Positions 24,753-34,271 of a stretch of 64,000 bases of DNA are shown piece after piece. A model generated the notes under the pieces. That model was not told the DNA's origin. It saw only the letters and a list, made by a program, of their open reading frames with translations, and did no database searches. The stretch comes from Rouxiella sp. S1S-2. GTDB lineage: Bacteria; Pseudomonadota; Gammaproteobacteria; Enterobacterales; Enterobacteriaceae. Location of the stretch: the NCBI RefSeq assembly GCF_009208105.1, contig NZ_WFKL01000001.1, positions 3,038,001 to 3,102,000 on the forward strand, given 5' to 3'. The translations under genes were made by a program, and so were the position numbers. Each line of letters opens with the position of its first letter. The stretch's first letter is position 1.

Positions 24753-25400
24753 CTAATAATAAGGAGAATGAATCTCTTCAGCCTCAAAAGTACGTAACAC
24801 CGCCGGTCGGCTTGATACCCGCTGTAAATATTCACTAAAGCGAAGCCTTGCACGTGCCGGAGAGGCAAAATCGCGGGTCCAACGGGCAAGCATTAAAATA
24901 AACAGATCCACTGCGCTACATTTTTCCCCCAGTAAATATGGCCCTTTATTTTCTGCGTGATTTGCCACCAGCGCATCCTCGATAATATCGAGCATAGCGG
25001 CAATATTCCTGTAGGCGTTGTGCTTGATGTTGACATCATCAATCAGGCTGTATTTCTGCGGACGGAAATAAATCATCAGCTCGGTTTGCAGTGTATTGGT
25101 GAGATAAATTAGCCATTTATAAAACTCTGCACGCTCAACGGTGCCGACCGTCGGGGCAAGATTTTTCTCAGGGTGTTTATCAATTAGGTAGAGGCAAATA
25201 GCCGCTGTTTCAGAAATAACCACGCCGTTATCGATCAGCAGAGGAATTTTCCCCGCAGGGTTAAGCGTTAAATACGCCGGACTTTTATGCTGGTTGTTGT
25301 TTACGTCTACAGGCACCAACGCATAGGGAACGTTAAGTTCTTCAAGCAGCATATGCGGCGTCAGGCTGGCTTTTCCACGGCAATAATAGAGTTGATACAT
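24753..25400 (-). CDS. Glutathione S-transferase family protein
   Basis: A 215-residue GST. The N-terminal thioredoxin-like domain has YYCRGKASLTPHMLLEELNVPY, the cis-proline in GKIPLL and the glutathione-binding ISETAAICLYLID. The C-terminal helical domain includes PYLLGEKCSAVDLFILMLAR, with the N-capping box. The ATG at 25400 gives the usual GST N-terminus; an earlier in-frame start would add nine residues. It is probably a cytosolic detoxification enzyme; substrate unknown. Confidence 0.92.
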   Translation of the reverse strand: MYQLYYCRGKASLTPHMLLEELNVPYALVPVDVNNNQHKSPAYLTLNPAGKIPLLIDNGVVISETAAICLYLIDKHPEKNLAPTVGTVERAEFYKWLIYLTNTLQTELMIYFRPQKYSLIDDVNIKHNAYRNIAAMLDIIEDALVANHAENKGPYLLGEKCSAVDLFILMLARWTRDFASPARARLRFSEYLQRVSSRPAVLRTFEAEEIHSPYY

Positions 25401-25448
25401 GTGTCCGATGTTCCCTATAAAATTCACTTGTTGATAATAAATCGTAAC

Positions 25449-26036
25449 TCAATCTTTTCTGACCACAATGCGGCGAATGATTTTCCCTGAAGATTCGCTC
25501 ACCACTTTCTCATCCATCAACAGCTGTGCGCCGACCAGTCCGTTGATCACCACTCTTTCATCAAAAGACGCATACAGCCGGCCTTTCTCGTCGCGCCTAT
25601 CTTGGTGTTCGGTCACCCGCCAGCTTAAATAGAGTATGCCCTGACGCTTGAGCAGCATCAGCAGTTTTTGCACAGAAGACTCAATAAGATCAACCGGCAA
25701 GTGCATAATCACCGTTTCACACAGCACATTTTCATAGCATTGCTCTTCAATACCCGGTAACGCCGGCAGTGCCGAATGAACAAGGATAAGCTCCGGATGC
25801 AGTGCGTGGGCCTGATTTAATAAACCTGTAGAGGCGTCAACGCCAAGGGTGGGGTAGCCATTAGCGCAAAGCCAGGCGGCGTCTCGGCCACTGCCACAGC
25901 CAACGTCGATGGTTGGCCCTTGAGTGAAGAATTTTTTAACCGTTTCCCTCAGGTCATTGCCTGCGGGTTGAGACTCCCATTCCTGCGCATAGTGTTCGGC
26001 GTTCTGGTCGTAAGTAGTAAGCGTTTTTAAATCCAT
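25449..26036 (-). CDS. Class I SAM-dependent methyltransferase
   Basis: A 195-residue methyltransferase with the glycine-rich SAM-binding motif TIDVGCGSGRDAAWL (about residues 43-57) and the acidic loop residue in LGVDAS after the second strand. No substrate-specific motif is recognised. It shares orientation with the GST gene downstream (48-base gap), so the two may be cotranscribed. I prefer the ATG at 26036 over an upstream TTG at 26054. Confidence 0.88.
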   Translation of the reverse strand: MDLKTLTTYDQNAEHYAQEWESQPAGNDLRETVKKFFTQGPTIDVGCGSGRDAAWLCANGYPTLGVDASTGLLNQAHALHPELILVHSALPALPGIEEQCYENVLCETVIMHLPVDLIESSVQKLLMLLKRQGILYLSWRVTEHQDRRDEKGRLYASFDERVVINGLVGAQLLMDEKVVSESSGKIIRRIVVRKD

Positions 26037-26276
26037 TGAATACTCGCTGTTCAAAGATGATCGCCAACGATGGCGTGTGATGCAATGCAGGCACTAAAAT
26101 CGGTGCCTTAAGTAAACTGCCATTTTGTCGAAATTCACGCTCTAATTCTCCATTCGACCTCAACAAACCGATTTTCACCGGCGGATAACGTTAAGAAAAT
26201 GTTTCCTAATATAAGTTTACTGACGAACTTGACGAACCAAACTGCCAGTGACATATTCAAAGAATGAATACTTATC

Positions 26277-26340
26277 GCGCTAACAAGTTCACCACTACGA
26301 CAACAACGCCCCTCACTGGTGGGTCGTAGGTTGTTGCGCG
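26277..26340 (+). ncRNA. Structured RNA element before a terminator
   Basis: A 64-base stretch able to form an outer stem, CGCGC(T)AACAA with TTGTTGCGCG, around an inner stem, CTACGAC with GTCGTAG. CAACAAC at 26301-26307 can also pair with GTTGTTG at 26330-26336, and CACCA at 26292-26296 can pair with TGGTG, giving alternative or pseudoknotted folds. A strong terminator follows 20 bases later. It may be a small RNA or a regulated leader of the hydrolase gene downstream. No known riboswitch class was recognised. Confidence 0.45.
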
Positions 26341-26360
26341 CTGTATAAATGACAACTGAA

Positions 26361-26390
26361 GCCCCGCCGAAAACGGCAGGGCTTTTTTTT
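26361..26390 (+). terminator. Intrinsic terminator upstream of the isochorismatase-family gene
   Basis: Stem AGCCC-GCCG with CGGC-GGGCT around an AAAA loop, followed by eight Ts. It lies only about 35 bases before the start of the hydrolase gene, so it ends an upstream transcript (the structured RNA) or acts as an attenuator. Confidence 0.85.
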
Positions 26391-26425
26391 ATCCTGACGT
26401 GGCCGGCTTAAACAAGGAGAAAACC

Positions 26426-26977
26426 ATGCAGGAAAATACTTCGTCAAATCAGGCATTGCTGGTCATCGATATGCAAATCGGTCAATGTTCGCTGGAGCCA
26501 CTGCCCTTTGGCCGCGAGGCACTGCTGAGCAACATTAATCAGCTCATTGATCATTTTCATCAGCACCGTCGCCCGGTGTTTTTTGTGCGCCATGCCGGTC
26601 CCCCAGGCTCGCCTTACGCGGCCGGGGAGGCTGTCTGGAATGTGGTTCCCGAGTTGAACAGGGATGCCGAGCGCGATATTTTCATTGATAAAAGCCGCGC
26701 CAGCTGCTTTGACGGCACACCTCTGGCAGAGTTACTTCACCAACAGCAGATTGACCAGGCAGTGATTGTTGGCCTCAAAACCCAATACTGCGTTGACACT
26801 GCCTGTCGCTCAGCGTTGGCTTTGGGGATTAAGCCTATTTTAATCGCCGATGCGCACAGCTGTATTAATACTCCCCAGCTTTCTGCTGCCGATATTATTG
26901 CCCACCACAATGCCTGTCTAAATGGCCCGATAGCGCGTGTAATGAACACTGCCGAGTTTTGTCAATCTGAACGTTAA
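26426..26977 (+). CDS. Isochorismatase-family cysteine hydrolase
   Basis: A 183-residue hydrolase with the family's Asp-Lys-Cys triad: aspartate in LLVIDMQIGQ, lysine in FIDKSRASCF and the nucleophilic cysteine in GLKTQYCVDTACRSAL. Members hydrolyse amide or vinyl-ether bonds (nicotinamidase, isochorismatase, ureidoacrylate hydrolase); the exact substrate is not evident. The ATG follows AAGGAGAAAACC. It is monocistronic, with terminators on both sides. Confidence 0.92.
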   Translation: MQENTSSNQALLVIDMQIGQCSLEPLPFGREALLSNINQLIDHFHQHRRPVFFVRHAGPPGSPYAAGEAVWNVVPELNRDAERDIFIDKSRASCFDGTPLAELLHQQQIDQAVIVGLKTQYCVDTACRSALALGIKPILIADAHSCINTPQLSAADIIAHHNACLNGPIARVMNTAEFCQSER

Positions 26978-27010
26978 TTATTGACCGAGGCTTACTGCGC
27001 AAACCTATAA

Positions 27011-27039
27011 ACGGACAAATTTAACGTTGTCCGTTTTTT
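27011..27039 (+). terminator. Intrinsic terminator after the hydrolase gene
   Basis: Perfect eight-base stem ACGGACAA/TTGTCCGT with an eight-base loop, followed by TTTTT. The remaining about 300 bases up to ybjG are AT-rich and hold no gene that I can support. Confidence 0.9.
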
Positions 27040-27343
27040 ATTCGATCATCTATATGCATCAACATTAAGATTATTCTTTAAACGTGCACGAAAAATAGCC
27101 ACCCCACCCCTCTCCTTAAGTATTCCTTAATTTAAATCGAGTAATATCAATGCGATTCATAACCTATACAGAGCTTAAATAAGGTGCATTTATATTTTGT
27201 CACACTCTTTACCCTCTGTATCTTAGGCTTTAACGTTGAACTGAATTTGATTTACAAGGTCATTATGTCAGTCAATTTGCAGTAAAATTTTTGCAGTAAA
27301 CAATTTTCGGCGCCTATTTGCCGACCAAAAGATGAGGGTATAA

Positions 27344-27949
27344 ATGGAACAGCTTAACCACATGCTGTTTACCTGGATTAATGCGACGCCAGATTCGCCA
27401 AAGTGGCTGCTGGACATTGCGTTATTCCTGGCAAACGACATGATTTTTATCGTACCAGTGTTAATTATTGGGCTTTGGCTTTGGGGCCGTCATCATCACA
27501 TTGCTTTTCAACGTGAGCTGGTCAGCAAAACGGCGATAGCGCTGATTTTTGCCATGACTTGCGCCAAGACATTATCCGAGCTATTCCCCCACGCCCGCCC
27601 GTTCGTAGAAGGTTTTGGCTTTAATTTCCTGCATCACAGTCCGGACAGCTCCTTTCCGAGCGACCACGGCACGGCGATTTTCACCTTTGCCCTCGCCTTC
27701 CTGTTTTGGCATCGTCTGTGGTCAGGTTTAGTGCTGCTGGTTATCGGCATTGGCATTGCGTGGTCACGCGTTTATGTGGGCGTTCACTGGCCAATGGATA
27801 TGCTGGGTGGTTTTCTGGTGGGTATGCTCGGCTGCCTTTTCTCGCAACTGGTCTGGAACCTGTTTGGTGCGCAAATCGGCTCCGTGCTCGAAAAAATTTA
27901 TCGCTTTAGTTTTGCTCTGCCCATTCGCAAAGGCTGGGTTCAGGAATAA
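27344..27949 (+). CDS. ybjG: Undecaprenyl-diphosphatase YbjG (PAP2 family)
   Basis: Inner-membrane PAP2-type phosphatase that recycles undecaprenyl pyrophosphate to the monophosphate carrier for cell-wall synthesis. 201 residues against 198 in E. coli YbjG, and very similar: INATPDS near the N-terminus, the PAP2 motifs KTLSELFPHARPF, PSDHGTAIFTFALAFL and SRVYVGVHWPMDMLGG, and the identical ending FALPIRKGWV. Several membrane spans. Known YbjG homologues also give bacitracin tolerance. Confidence 0.95.
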   Translation: MEQLNHMLFTWINATPDSPKWLLDIALFLANDMIFIVPVLIIGLWLWGRHHHIAFQRELVSKTAIALIFAMTCAKTLSELFPHARPFVEGFGFNFLHHSPDSSFPSDHGTAIFTFALAFLFWHRLWSGLVLLVIGIGIAWSRVYVGVHWPMDMLGGFLVGMLGCLFSQLVWNLFGAQIGSVLEKIYRFSFALPIRKGWVQE

Positions 27950-27952
27950 TTA

Positions 27953-27986
27953 AAAAAAGGCGAGGAATGATTCCTCGCCTTTTTAT
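27953..27986. terminator. Bidirectional terminator between ybjG and dacC
   Basis: A-rich run, stem AGGCGAGGAA/TTCCTCGCCT with a TGA loop, then a T-rich run. Symmetric, and suited to both converging genes. Confidence 0.93.
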
Positions 27987-28004
27987 TTAAGACTGTCGAA
28001 ACCG

Positions 28005-29273
28005 TTAGCCTGATTTGCCAAAGAAACTGCCAAACAGACCGCTTATTTTCATCATCACGAAGTCCCAAATGCGGCTAAAGAACCCCCCCTCAGGGACATC
28101 GGCTTTCGCCACCAGCGGACGGCTGTCGATCACTTTGCCATCCAGCGAGAAGTTTATCGCGCCGACCACCTGATTCTTGGTAATAGGTGCCTCAAGCTGC
28201 GGCTTGGTCAGCGTAAAGCTCGCCTTCAGGTTTTTAAGCTGGCCTTTCGGGAAGGTCAATGAGGCGTCTTCGGCTACACCAAGCGGGACTGTTTTATCCG
28301 CTCCAAACCAAACGCGCTGCGTGGTAAAGGCATCGGCGGCCTTAATGGGAGTAATGGTTTCATAGAAACGGAAACCCCAAGTCAGCAGCGATTCACTTTC
28401 GCTAAAACGAACACGGTCACTCGGTGCGCCCATTACTACAGCAATCAACCGCATACCGGTGGAGTCCACTGCCGACGACACCAGGTTGTAGCCTGCGCCA
28501 GACGTGTAGCCGGTCTTGATACCGTCAACGTTTAGATTAGTGCTCCACAGCAGGCGATTGCGGTTAACCTGACGAATGCGATTAAAAGTGAACTCTTTTT
28601 CCTTGTTCATCGCATATTCATCAGGAGTATCGTGGATAAGCGCTCTTGAAAGCAGTGCCATATCTCGCGCTGAGGTGTACTGACCGTCTGAGTCGAGGCC
28701 GTGAACGGTTTTAAACTGGGTATTGGTCAGGTTCAACTGCGAAGAGTAGCGATTCATCAGGCCAACAAAGGCATCCTGGCTGCCGGCCACGTAGTCGGCA
28801 AGCGCGATACTGGCGTCATTGCCTGACTGAATAACCACGCCTTTGTTCAACTCTGATACCGGAACCTGATCGCCCGGCTTGAGGAACATCAACGATGAGC
28901 CACGAAGCACCGGATTGCCGGTCGCCCACGCGTCTTTACCGACGGTGACAATATCGCTTTCGTGAATTTTTCCTGATTTTAACGCTTGGCCAACCACGTA
29001 GCTGACCATGATTTTTGACAGGCTGGCAGGGTCAAGTCGCGCATCAGGCTGTGACTCGGCAATAATTTTCCCACTGCCGTAGTCCATCAGCACCCAAGAT
29101 TTTGCGTTAATTTGCGGGGCAGCTGGCGCGCCCGGAGTCGTAGTTGAAGGGGCTGCCAGCTCGACCGCTTTTGCCGGAGCGGTATCAGCGTGCGCAGCAG
29201 GAAACGTCAGCAGTAAAACGGTGCCGCTGAACGTACAAAGAAGGTTCCGTTTGGATAAGAAAGAGATTGTCAT
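28005..29273 (-). CDS. dacC: D-alanyl-D-alanine carboxypeptidase DacC (penicillin-binding protein 6)
   Basis: Periplasmic class C low-mass PBP that trims pentapeptides. 422 residues from the ATG at 29273 (E. coli DacC 400), with a signal peptide ending PAAHA. Active-site motifs: SLSK in [13 protein letters not shown] in [14 protein letters not shown] and KTG in [11 protein letters not shown]. The C-terminal beta domain and the amphipathic membrane anchor ([17 protein letters not shown]) match DacC better than DacA. In E. coli dacC also lies near ybjG, here with deoR missing. A TTG at 29324 is an unlikely start. Confidence 0.93.
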   Translation of the reverse strand: MTISFLSKRNLLCTFSGTVLLLTFPAAHADTAPAKAVELAAPSTTTPGAPAAPQINAKSWVLMDYGSGKIIAESQPDARLDPASLSKIMVSYVVGQALKSGKIHESDIVTVGKDAWATGNPVLRGSSLMFLKPGDQVPVSELNKGVVIQSGNDASIALADYVAGSQDAFVGLMNRYSSQLNLTNTQFKTVHGLDSDGQYTSARDMALLSRALIHDTPDEYAMNKEKEFTFNRIRQVNRNRLLWSTNLNVDGIKTGYTSGAGYNLVSSAVDSTGMRLIAVVMGAPSDRVRFSESESLLTWGFRFYETITPIKAADAFTTQRVWFGADKTVPLGVAEDASLTFPKGQLKNLKASFTLTKPQLEAPITKNQVVGAINFSLDGKVIDSRPLVAKADVPEGGFFSRIWDFVMMKISGLFGSFFGKSG

Positions 29274-29685
29274 AGGTTTATTAGCGCTTCTGTCCGGGTA
29301 ACTGAAATTTATCTTATCTTTCAATCAGGTTTGAACTCTATCGGTATAAAAAGTACCGTTTTATTCGTCGATAAGAAACCTCTGTAATGTAAAGTTTCTT
29401 TGAATAGTAGTCATAATTGCGTTTTTGTGGGCTTTGGATAACGCAATTGTGTGATTTCTGCCAAATTCTCCCTGTTTTCCTGACGATCTGCCATAGGGTA
29501 ACGGGTGAGAAGCCGGTAGATCTAAATGATTTATCAACATAATCGATTAATCATGTAAAAATCAGTTTAGGCAGCTCGCCCATTCTGCGGCAAGGTTTAA
29601 CAAAAACTTTCTAAATCTGTATTACGCTTCACAGAAATTTCCGCTAACCTGAAAATAGGTCGTCATTAAACGCGGGAACTCGGTT
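29274..29685. other. Divergent intergenic region between dacC and the HAD phosphatase gene
   Basis: 412 bases without a gene. It must hold the promoters of two divergent genes. Visible are a weak inverted repeat CGGTA/TACCG at about 29342-29358 followed by TTTTATT, and AGAAAC/GTTTCT at about 29373-29399. No recognised operator or RNA was found. Confidence 0.6.
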
Positions 29686-30393
29686 ATGAATTTAGCGCTG
29701 TTCGATCTCGATAAAACGCTGATTAGCGATGATAGCGCCAGTCTATGGCTGCACTGGCTGGTTTCTCAAGGCTACACGCCACGCGACAGTTTGCATACTC
29801 ACCTTAAACATATGCACGCTGTCAGCCACGATGGCGACTCCCCGCCCGACCCTGCCATTATCTCTTCTTACCTTGCACTGACATTGGCCCCCATGAGCGG
29901 TTATCACTGTTCTACCGTGTCTGGCTGGGTCGAGCGCTTTGTTCATCGCGATATTTTACCCCGTCTTTATCCGCAGGCCAGACAGCAAATCGCCTGGCAT
30001 AAAGAGCGCGGCGACTGTATCGCGCTGGTGTCAGCGTCGGGAGAGCATCTGGTGAAAACCGTGGCCCGCCGGCTCGGTGTTGAACACGTTTTTGCGCTGC
30101 AGCCAGAAGTTAATGAGGGCGCCCTGTGTTTTACCGGTAATACCCTCGGAGAGTTGACCTTTCATCAGGGCAGTGTACGGCGCATAGAGAGCTGGCTCGC
30201 GCAGCCTTCCACCCCGTCTTTTAAACAAACGTATGCCTATAGCGACTCTATTTATGACCTGCCACTGCTGGAGTTTGTTGATAAACCGAGCGTAGTCAAC
30301 GGCTGTCGCGCACTGCGTGAGGTTGCCGCACACAGAGGCTGGCCTGACCTAAGTTGGTCACGACACCCGGCGAGAGCGGCGGTGGCCTCTTAA
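29686..30393 (+). CDS. HAD-superfamily phosphatase (HAD-IB, SerB-like)
   Basis: A 235-residue phosphohydrolase with motif I FDLDKTLISDD at the N-terminus, motif II serine in ALVSASGEHLVK and motif III/IV in YAYSDSIYDLPLLE. The helical cap inserted after motif I fits the IB subclass that includes phosphoserine phosphatase and CicA-like proteins. The substrate is not evident. Single gene, with the LysR gene converging from downstream. Confidence 0.88.
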   Translation: MNLALFDLDKTLISDDSASLWLHWLVSQGYTPRDSLHTHLKHMHAVSHDGDSPPDPAIISSYLALTLAPMSGYHCSTVSGWVERFVHRDILPRLYPQARQQIAWHKERGDCIALVSASGEHLVKTVARRLGVEHVFALQPEVNEGALCFTGNTLGELTFHQGSVRRIESWLAQPSTPSFKQTYAYSDSIYDLPLLEFVDKPSVVNGCRALREVAAHRGWPDLSWSRHPARAAVAS

Positions 30394-30420
30394 TGCGTAT
30401 TACCTCGTTTAAGCCGCCCC

Positions 30421-31344
30421 TCACAGGTAAAAGTCGCGTTCAAACGCGGCACTCTCTCGGTTAAGTAATTCGCATCCGAACTCAATAAACTGGCTGAGTG
30501 CCGCAGAACGGTGCTTGCCAGCCTGAGTTTGCAGCTGCAGAGTGCGCTGACTCAATTGCTCAATGTTAATCGACTTCATCACTAATCCGTCTCGGCGTGC
30601 CTTAAACAGCACCGAAAAATGGCTGCAGGCCACAATGGCACCCGGCGTGCTCAGCATAAAATCGTACAGCGTACTAAAGCGATTACAACTCATTGCGGGC
30701 TCAAGAAAAATTCCGCTCATCCGACAAGATAAATCCAATAGCTGGCGTATGGTACTGCTGGGTTCGTTAAGCGCCAGCGGATACGCATGCAGGTCGCTGA
30801 GCTTAAGATTTTGATACGCAAGCGGATGATCGGGTCGCATTATCATACGCACGGTGGCCGGATAAGACGCCAATACGTCAACGCCGCGCTCGGGCGACAG
30901 GCTAAATTGCAGAGCCAAATCATATTCGCCACTGCGGATATTTTCAGAAACCTGCATTGCCGTGCCAACGTTCAGGTAAAACATCACACCAGGATTAATG
31001 GCCCTGAACCGGGCAAACATCTCCGGGAGCAAATCAAATGCCGGACCGTCGGTGCAGGCAATGCGGATTACTGTACGGCGAACCGCTTTCAGACCCTGGA
31101 TTTCGGCAATCGCAAACTCCATATCCATCATGCTCTTACGCACGTGGTTCTCTAGAATCTGCCCCGCATCGTTGAGCACCATGCCGCGTGCATGACGTTC
31201 AAACAGCGTGGCGCCAATGCGTGCCTCAAGCTGCTGAATCTGTCTGCTGATAGCTGAAACTGCGACAAACAGCTGCTTGCTGGCGGCACTGAGCGAGCCG
31301 GTATTGGCCACCGCCAAAAAATATCGAATTTCTGTGCTGTGCAT
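30421..31344 (-). CDS. LysR-family transcriptional regulator
   Basis: A 307-residue LysR regulator. The N-terminal helix-turn-helix is in MHSTEIRYFLAVANTGSLSA followed by SKQLFVAVSAISRQI; the effector domain runs from about residue 95. I take the ATG at 31344, which gives the standard N-terminus; longer in-frame starts add a hydrophobic non-family extension. It is divergent from the peptidase/transporter pair, which it probably regulates in response to their substrate. Confidence 0.93.
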   Translation of the reverse strand: MHSTEIRYFLAVANTGSLSAASKQLFVAVSAISRQIQQLEARIGATLFERHARGMVLNDAGQILENHVRKSMMDMEFAIAEIQGLKAVRRTVIRIACTDGPAFDLLPEMFARFRAINPGVMFYLNVGTAMQVSENIRSGEYDLALQFSLSPERGVDVLASYPATVRMIMRPDHPLAYQNLKLSDLHAYPLALNEPSSTIRQLLDLSCRMSGIFLEPAMSCNRFSTLYDFMLSTPGAIVACSHFSVLFKARRDGLVMKSINIEQLSQRTLQLQTQAGKHRSAALSQFIEFGCELLNRESAAFERDFYL

Positions 31345-31509
31345 ATTTTGCCCTAAAACCGTGCATGCCTCTATTTTGTGCATGTCAGCGTTATAATTAA
31401 AGCAAAGCTTCATTGCAATTATTATTATTGTGGCAAAGGTAAGTTTTCTATTAGATAGCCAGAGGGTAAAACCCATAAAAAAATAACTAACACAACATCG
31501 AGACACTTT

Positions 31510-32949
31510 ATGACAGTTGAAAAAGCAGTGAACCAGGCACTGGGCTGGTTTGACCGCGGCGAATTCAAAGCCGTATTAGCAAGACGCGTTGCGCTGGCGA
31601 CCGAGAGTCAATCGACGCAGCGTGATGCGCTATTACAGCGCTATTTTGACCAGGAAATAAGTCCTTCACTGCTCGCCATGGGCTTTGAGCTGCAGCTTCT
31701 CGATAATCCTCACGCAGCCAACCGCCCTTTCCTTATTGCCACCCTGATTGAAGACCCGGCTTTGCCGACAGTGCTGAGCTATGGCCACGGCGACGTGGTG
31801 TTTGGCGACGACGAAAACTGGAGTGAGGGTCTCGACCCGTGGGTGCTGTTTGAAGACGGCGACCGTTGGTATGGCCGCGGCAGTGCCGATAACAAAGGGC
31901 AGCACAGCGTTAATCTTGCCGCGCTGGAACAGGTTTTTGCGGCACGAGACGGAAAACTTGGCTTTAACTGCAAGCTGCTGTTCGAAATGGGCGAAGAGAT
32001 AAGCTCCCCTGGGCTGGCCGACATTTGCCATACTTACAAAGAAGCGTTACGTGCAGACATATTTTTGGCCTCCGACGGACCGCGCCTGAGTGCCGAGCGC
32101 CCAACGCTGTTTCTTGGCTCACGCGGTGCGGTTAACTTTCGCCTCACGGTCAATGCACGCGATAAAGACTACCACTCGGGCAACTGGGGCGGGCTACTGC
32201 CTAACCCGGGCACGCTGCTGGCCAACGCAGTGTCTTGCCTGATTAATCCACAGGGACAAATGCAAGTTGCAGCTCTTAAACCCCCTGCGGTCAGCGCGGC
32301 AATTCGTGAAATTCTTGCCGACGTTGAGGTTGCCTCTACGCCCGGCGACCCTGAAATTGACGTCAACTGGGGTGAGGCGGGTCTGAGTCCGGCAGAACGC
32401 CTTTTTGCCTGGAACCAGATGGAAGTGCTGTCATTTTTAACCGGCAACCCGGCTCGGCCGATGAACGCCATTCCGGCGAGTGCCACTGCGGTATGCCAGC
32501 TGCGTTTCGTGGTAGGAACCGATTGGAAAAATCTGCAGCAGCACGTGCGTAATCACCTTGATCAACATGGATTCCCGCAGGTTGAGGTTGAATTCCTGCG
32601 GGGGTCACCGGCTACCCGATTCGACCCTACCGATCCCTTGGTCGATTGGGTGCTGGACGTGATGCAGCAAAGCAGCGATAAAAAACCAGCGCTGTTACCT
32701 AACCTCGGTGGTTCGCTGCCCAATGAAGTGTTTGCCGATATTTTGGGCCTGCCGACGCTGTGGGTTCCGCACTCATACCCGGCCTGCGGACAGCACGCGG
32801 TGGATGAGCACATGCTGATTTCGATTGCCCGCGAAGGGCTGGAAATCATGACACGTCTGTTCTGGGATCTGGGCAGTCGCGGTAACTGCCTGCTTGCGGC
32901 ACACCATCAACACGCGGCCAAAAGTGCTGTTCAGGACGGTGTAAAATGA
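31510..32949 (+). CDS. M20-family metallopeptidase
   Basis: A 479-residue zinc hydrolase of the ArgE/DapE/carboxypeptidase group. First metal ligand in LSYGHGDVV, bridging aspartate in WYGRGSADNKGQ, catalytic Glu-Glu in EMGEEISSPG, last ligand histidine near the C-terminus in PACGQHAVDEHM. Cytoplasmic, no signal peptide. It overlaps the following MFS gene by four bases, so the pair probably imports and cleaves a peptide or N-acyl amino acid. Confidence 0.9.
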   Translation: MTVEKAVNQALGWFDRGEFKAVLARRVALATESQSTQRDALLQRYFDQEISPSLLAMGFELQLLDNPHAANRPFLIATLIEDPALPTVLSYGHGDVVFGDDENWSEGLDPWVLFEDGDRWYGRGSADNKGQHSVNLAALEQVFAARDGKLGFNCKLLFEMGEEISSPGLADICHTYKEALRADIFLASDGPRLSAERPTLFLGSRGAVNFRLTVNARDKDYHSGNWGGLLPNPGTLLANAVSCLINPQGQMQVAALKPPAVSAAIREILADVEVASTPGDPEIDVNWGEAGLSPAERLFAWNQMEVLSFLTGNPARPMNAIPASATAVCQLRFVVGTDWKNLQQHVRNHLDQHGFPQVEVEFLRGSPATRFDPTDPLVDWVLDVMQQSSDKKPALLPNLGGSLPNEVFADILGLPTLWVPHSYPACGQHAVDEHMLISIAREGLEIMTRLFWDLGSRGNCLLAAHHQHAAKSAVQDGVK

Positions 32950-34223
32950 GCCACATCTCCTCAGCAACCCCTGCCAGCACGGCGGTGAAACCTAGCCTGA
33001 CCAAAACGCTGTTTGTTACCTGTGTTGGCAACGCATTGGAGTGGTTTGACATCGCGGTCTATGCCTTTTTTGCGGCGTATATCGCCCGAGCCTATTTCCC
33101 CACCACCGACCCAACCGTTTCGCTGCTGTTGACGTTCGGCAGTTTTGGCGTCTCATTCCTTATTCGCCCGCTTGGCGCGGTCGTTTTAGGGGCCTTTGCC
33201 GATCGCGCAGGTCGTAAAGCCTCCCTTCTGGCCTCCATCGGATTAATGACTCTCGGCAGCCTGATTATCGTGGTGACCCCGTCCTACGCCACGATAGGCA
33301 TGGCCGCGCCGCTGCTTATTCTGCTGGCGCGCCTGATTCAGGGCTTTTCGGCGGGCGGTGAGTTTGGTAGCTCTACGGCCTTTCTGGTTGAGCATTTCCC
33401 AGAGCGCAAGGCATATATCGCCAGTTGGCAGTTCGCCACCCAGGGTGCCAGCACGCTGTTGGCGTCGGCTTTCGGGCTGGGTCTGTCGCAGTGGATGTCC
33501 GAGTCTCAGATTCAGGATTGGGGGTGGCGTCTGCCGTTTGCCTTTGGCCTGCTGATTGGCCCGGTGGGTTTATACATCCGCCGCAATATTGATGAGGCCG
33601 AGAGTTTTGTTAAATCTGACAAAACGGCATCGCCACTTAAAACGCTGTTTGGCAATCAAAAGTCTCTGCTGTGCATGGCGGTGGGTCTGATGGTGGTGTC
33701 AACGGCGGTCAACTATATGCTGAACTACGTGCCAACCTACGCGACCAAGACGCTGCATTTTTCGGGGCAAATTGCCTTCACCGCTACGCTGCTGGCAGGG
33801 GTGATTCTCACCGTGGCTACGCCGATAATGGGCCTGTGGGCTGAAAAAGTGGGGCGTTTACCGTTGATGTGGGGCTCGCTTATCTTGCTGCTGGTTACCA
33901 TTTATCCTGGCTTCTGGCTGATGACCCACTACACCAGCGCGTTCTCGCTGATTGCATTAGTGTGCTGGATGGCGCTGCTAAAATCGGTCTACTTCTCGGC
34001 GGTGCCATCAATGATGGCCGACCTGTTCCCGGTTAGCACCCGCGCAAGCGGCATGGCTATTGGCTATAACATTGCAGTGACCGTTTTTGGCGGCTTTGCG
34101 CCGTTCATCTGCACCTTGCTCATTACCGCCACCGGAACTAGCCTGGCGCCGAGCTACTACCTGATGATTGTTGCTCTGCTCAGCCTGTGGGCGTTAATCA
34201 AATCACAGCAAAACAATCGTTAA
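32946..34223 (+). CDS. MFS transporter, metabolite:H+ symporter type
   Basis: A 425-residue 12-span permease of the MHS branch (ProP, citrate and dicarboxylate carriers). Motifs: NALEWFDIAVYAFFA in the first span, FADRAGRKASL in loop 2-3, LIQGFSAGGEFGSS in span 4-5. The substrate is probably an organic acid or modified amino acid handled by the coupled M20 peptidase; the sequence does not define it. Confidence 0.9.
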   Translation: MSHISSATPASTAVKPSLTKTLFVTCVGNALEWFDIAVYAFFAAYIARAYFPTTDPTVSLLLTFGSFGVSFLIRPLGAVVLGAFADRAGRKASLLASIGLMTLGSLIIVVTPSYATIGMAAPLLILLARLIQGFSAGGEFGSSTAFLVEHFPERKAYIASWQFATQGASTLLASAFGLGLSQWMSESQIQDWGWRLPFAFGLLIGPVGLYIRRNIDEAESFVKSDKTASPLKTLFGNQKSLLCMAVGLMVVSTAVNYMLNYVPTYATKTLHFSGQIAFTATLLAGVILTVATPIMGLWAEKVGRLPLMWGSLILLLVTIYPGFWLMTHYTSAFSLIALVCWMALLKSVYFSAVPSMMADLFPVSTRASGMAIGYNIAVTVFGGFAPFICTLLITATGTSLAPSYYLMIVALLSLWALIKSQQNNR

Positions 34224-34231
34224 CCTTCCCT

Positions 34232-34258
34232 GCCTCGCCGAATCGTCTTCGGCGAGGC
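34232..34258. terminator. Hairpin between convergent MFS and yliI genes
   Basis: Perfect 11-base stem GCCTCGCCGAA/TTCGGCGAGGC with a TCGTC loop. The U tract is weak (CCCTTT), so termination strength is uncertain. Confidence 0.7.
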
Positions 34259-34271
34259 CCTTTGAGCCACG

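Noticed and set aside
26277..26340. Known riboswitch such as a guanidine or preQ1 class
   Set aside because: The pairings are present but none of the conserved loop motifs that I know for these classes was recognised.
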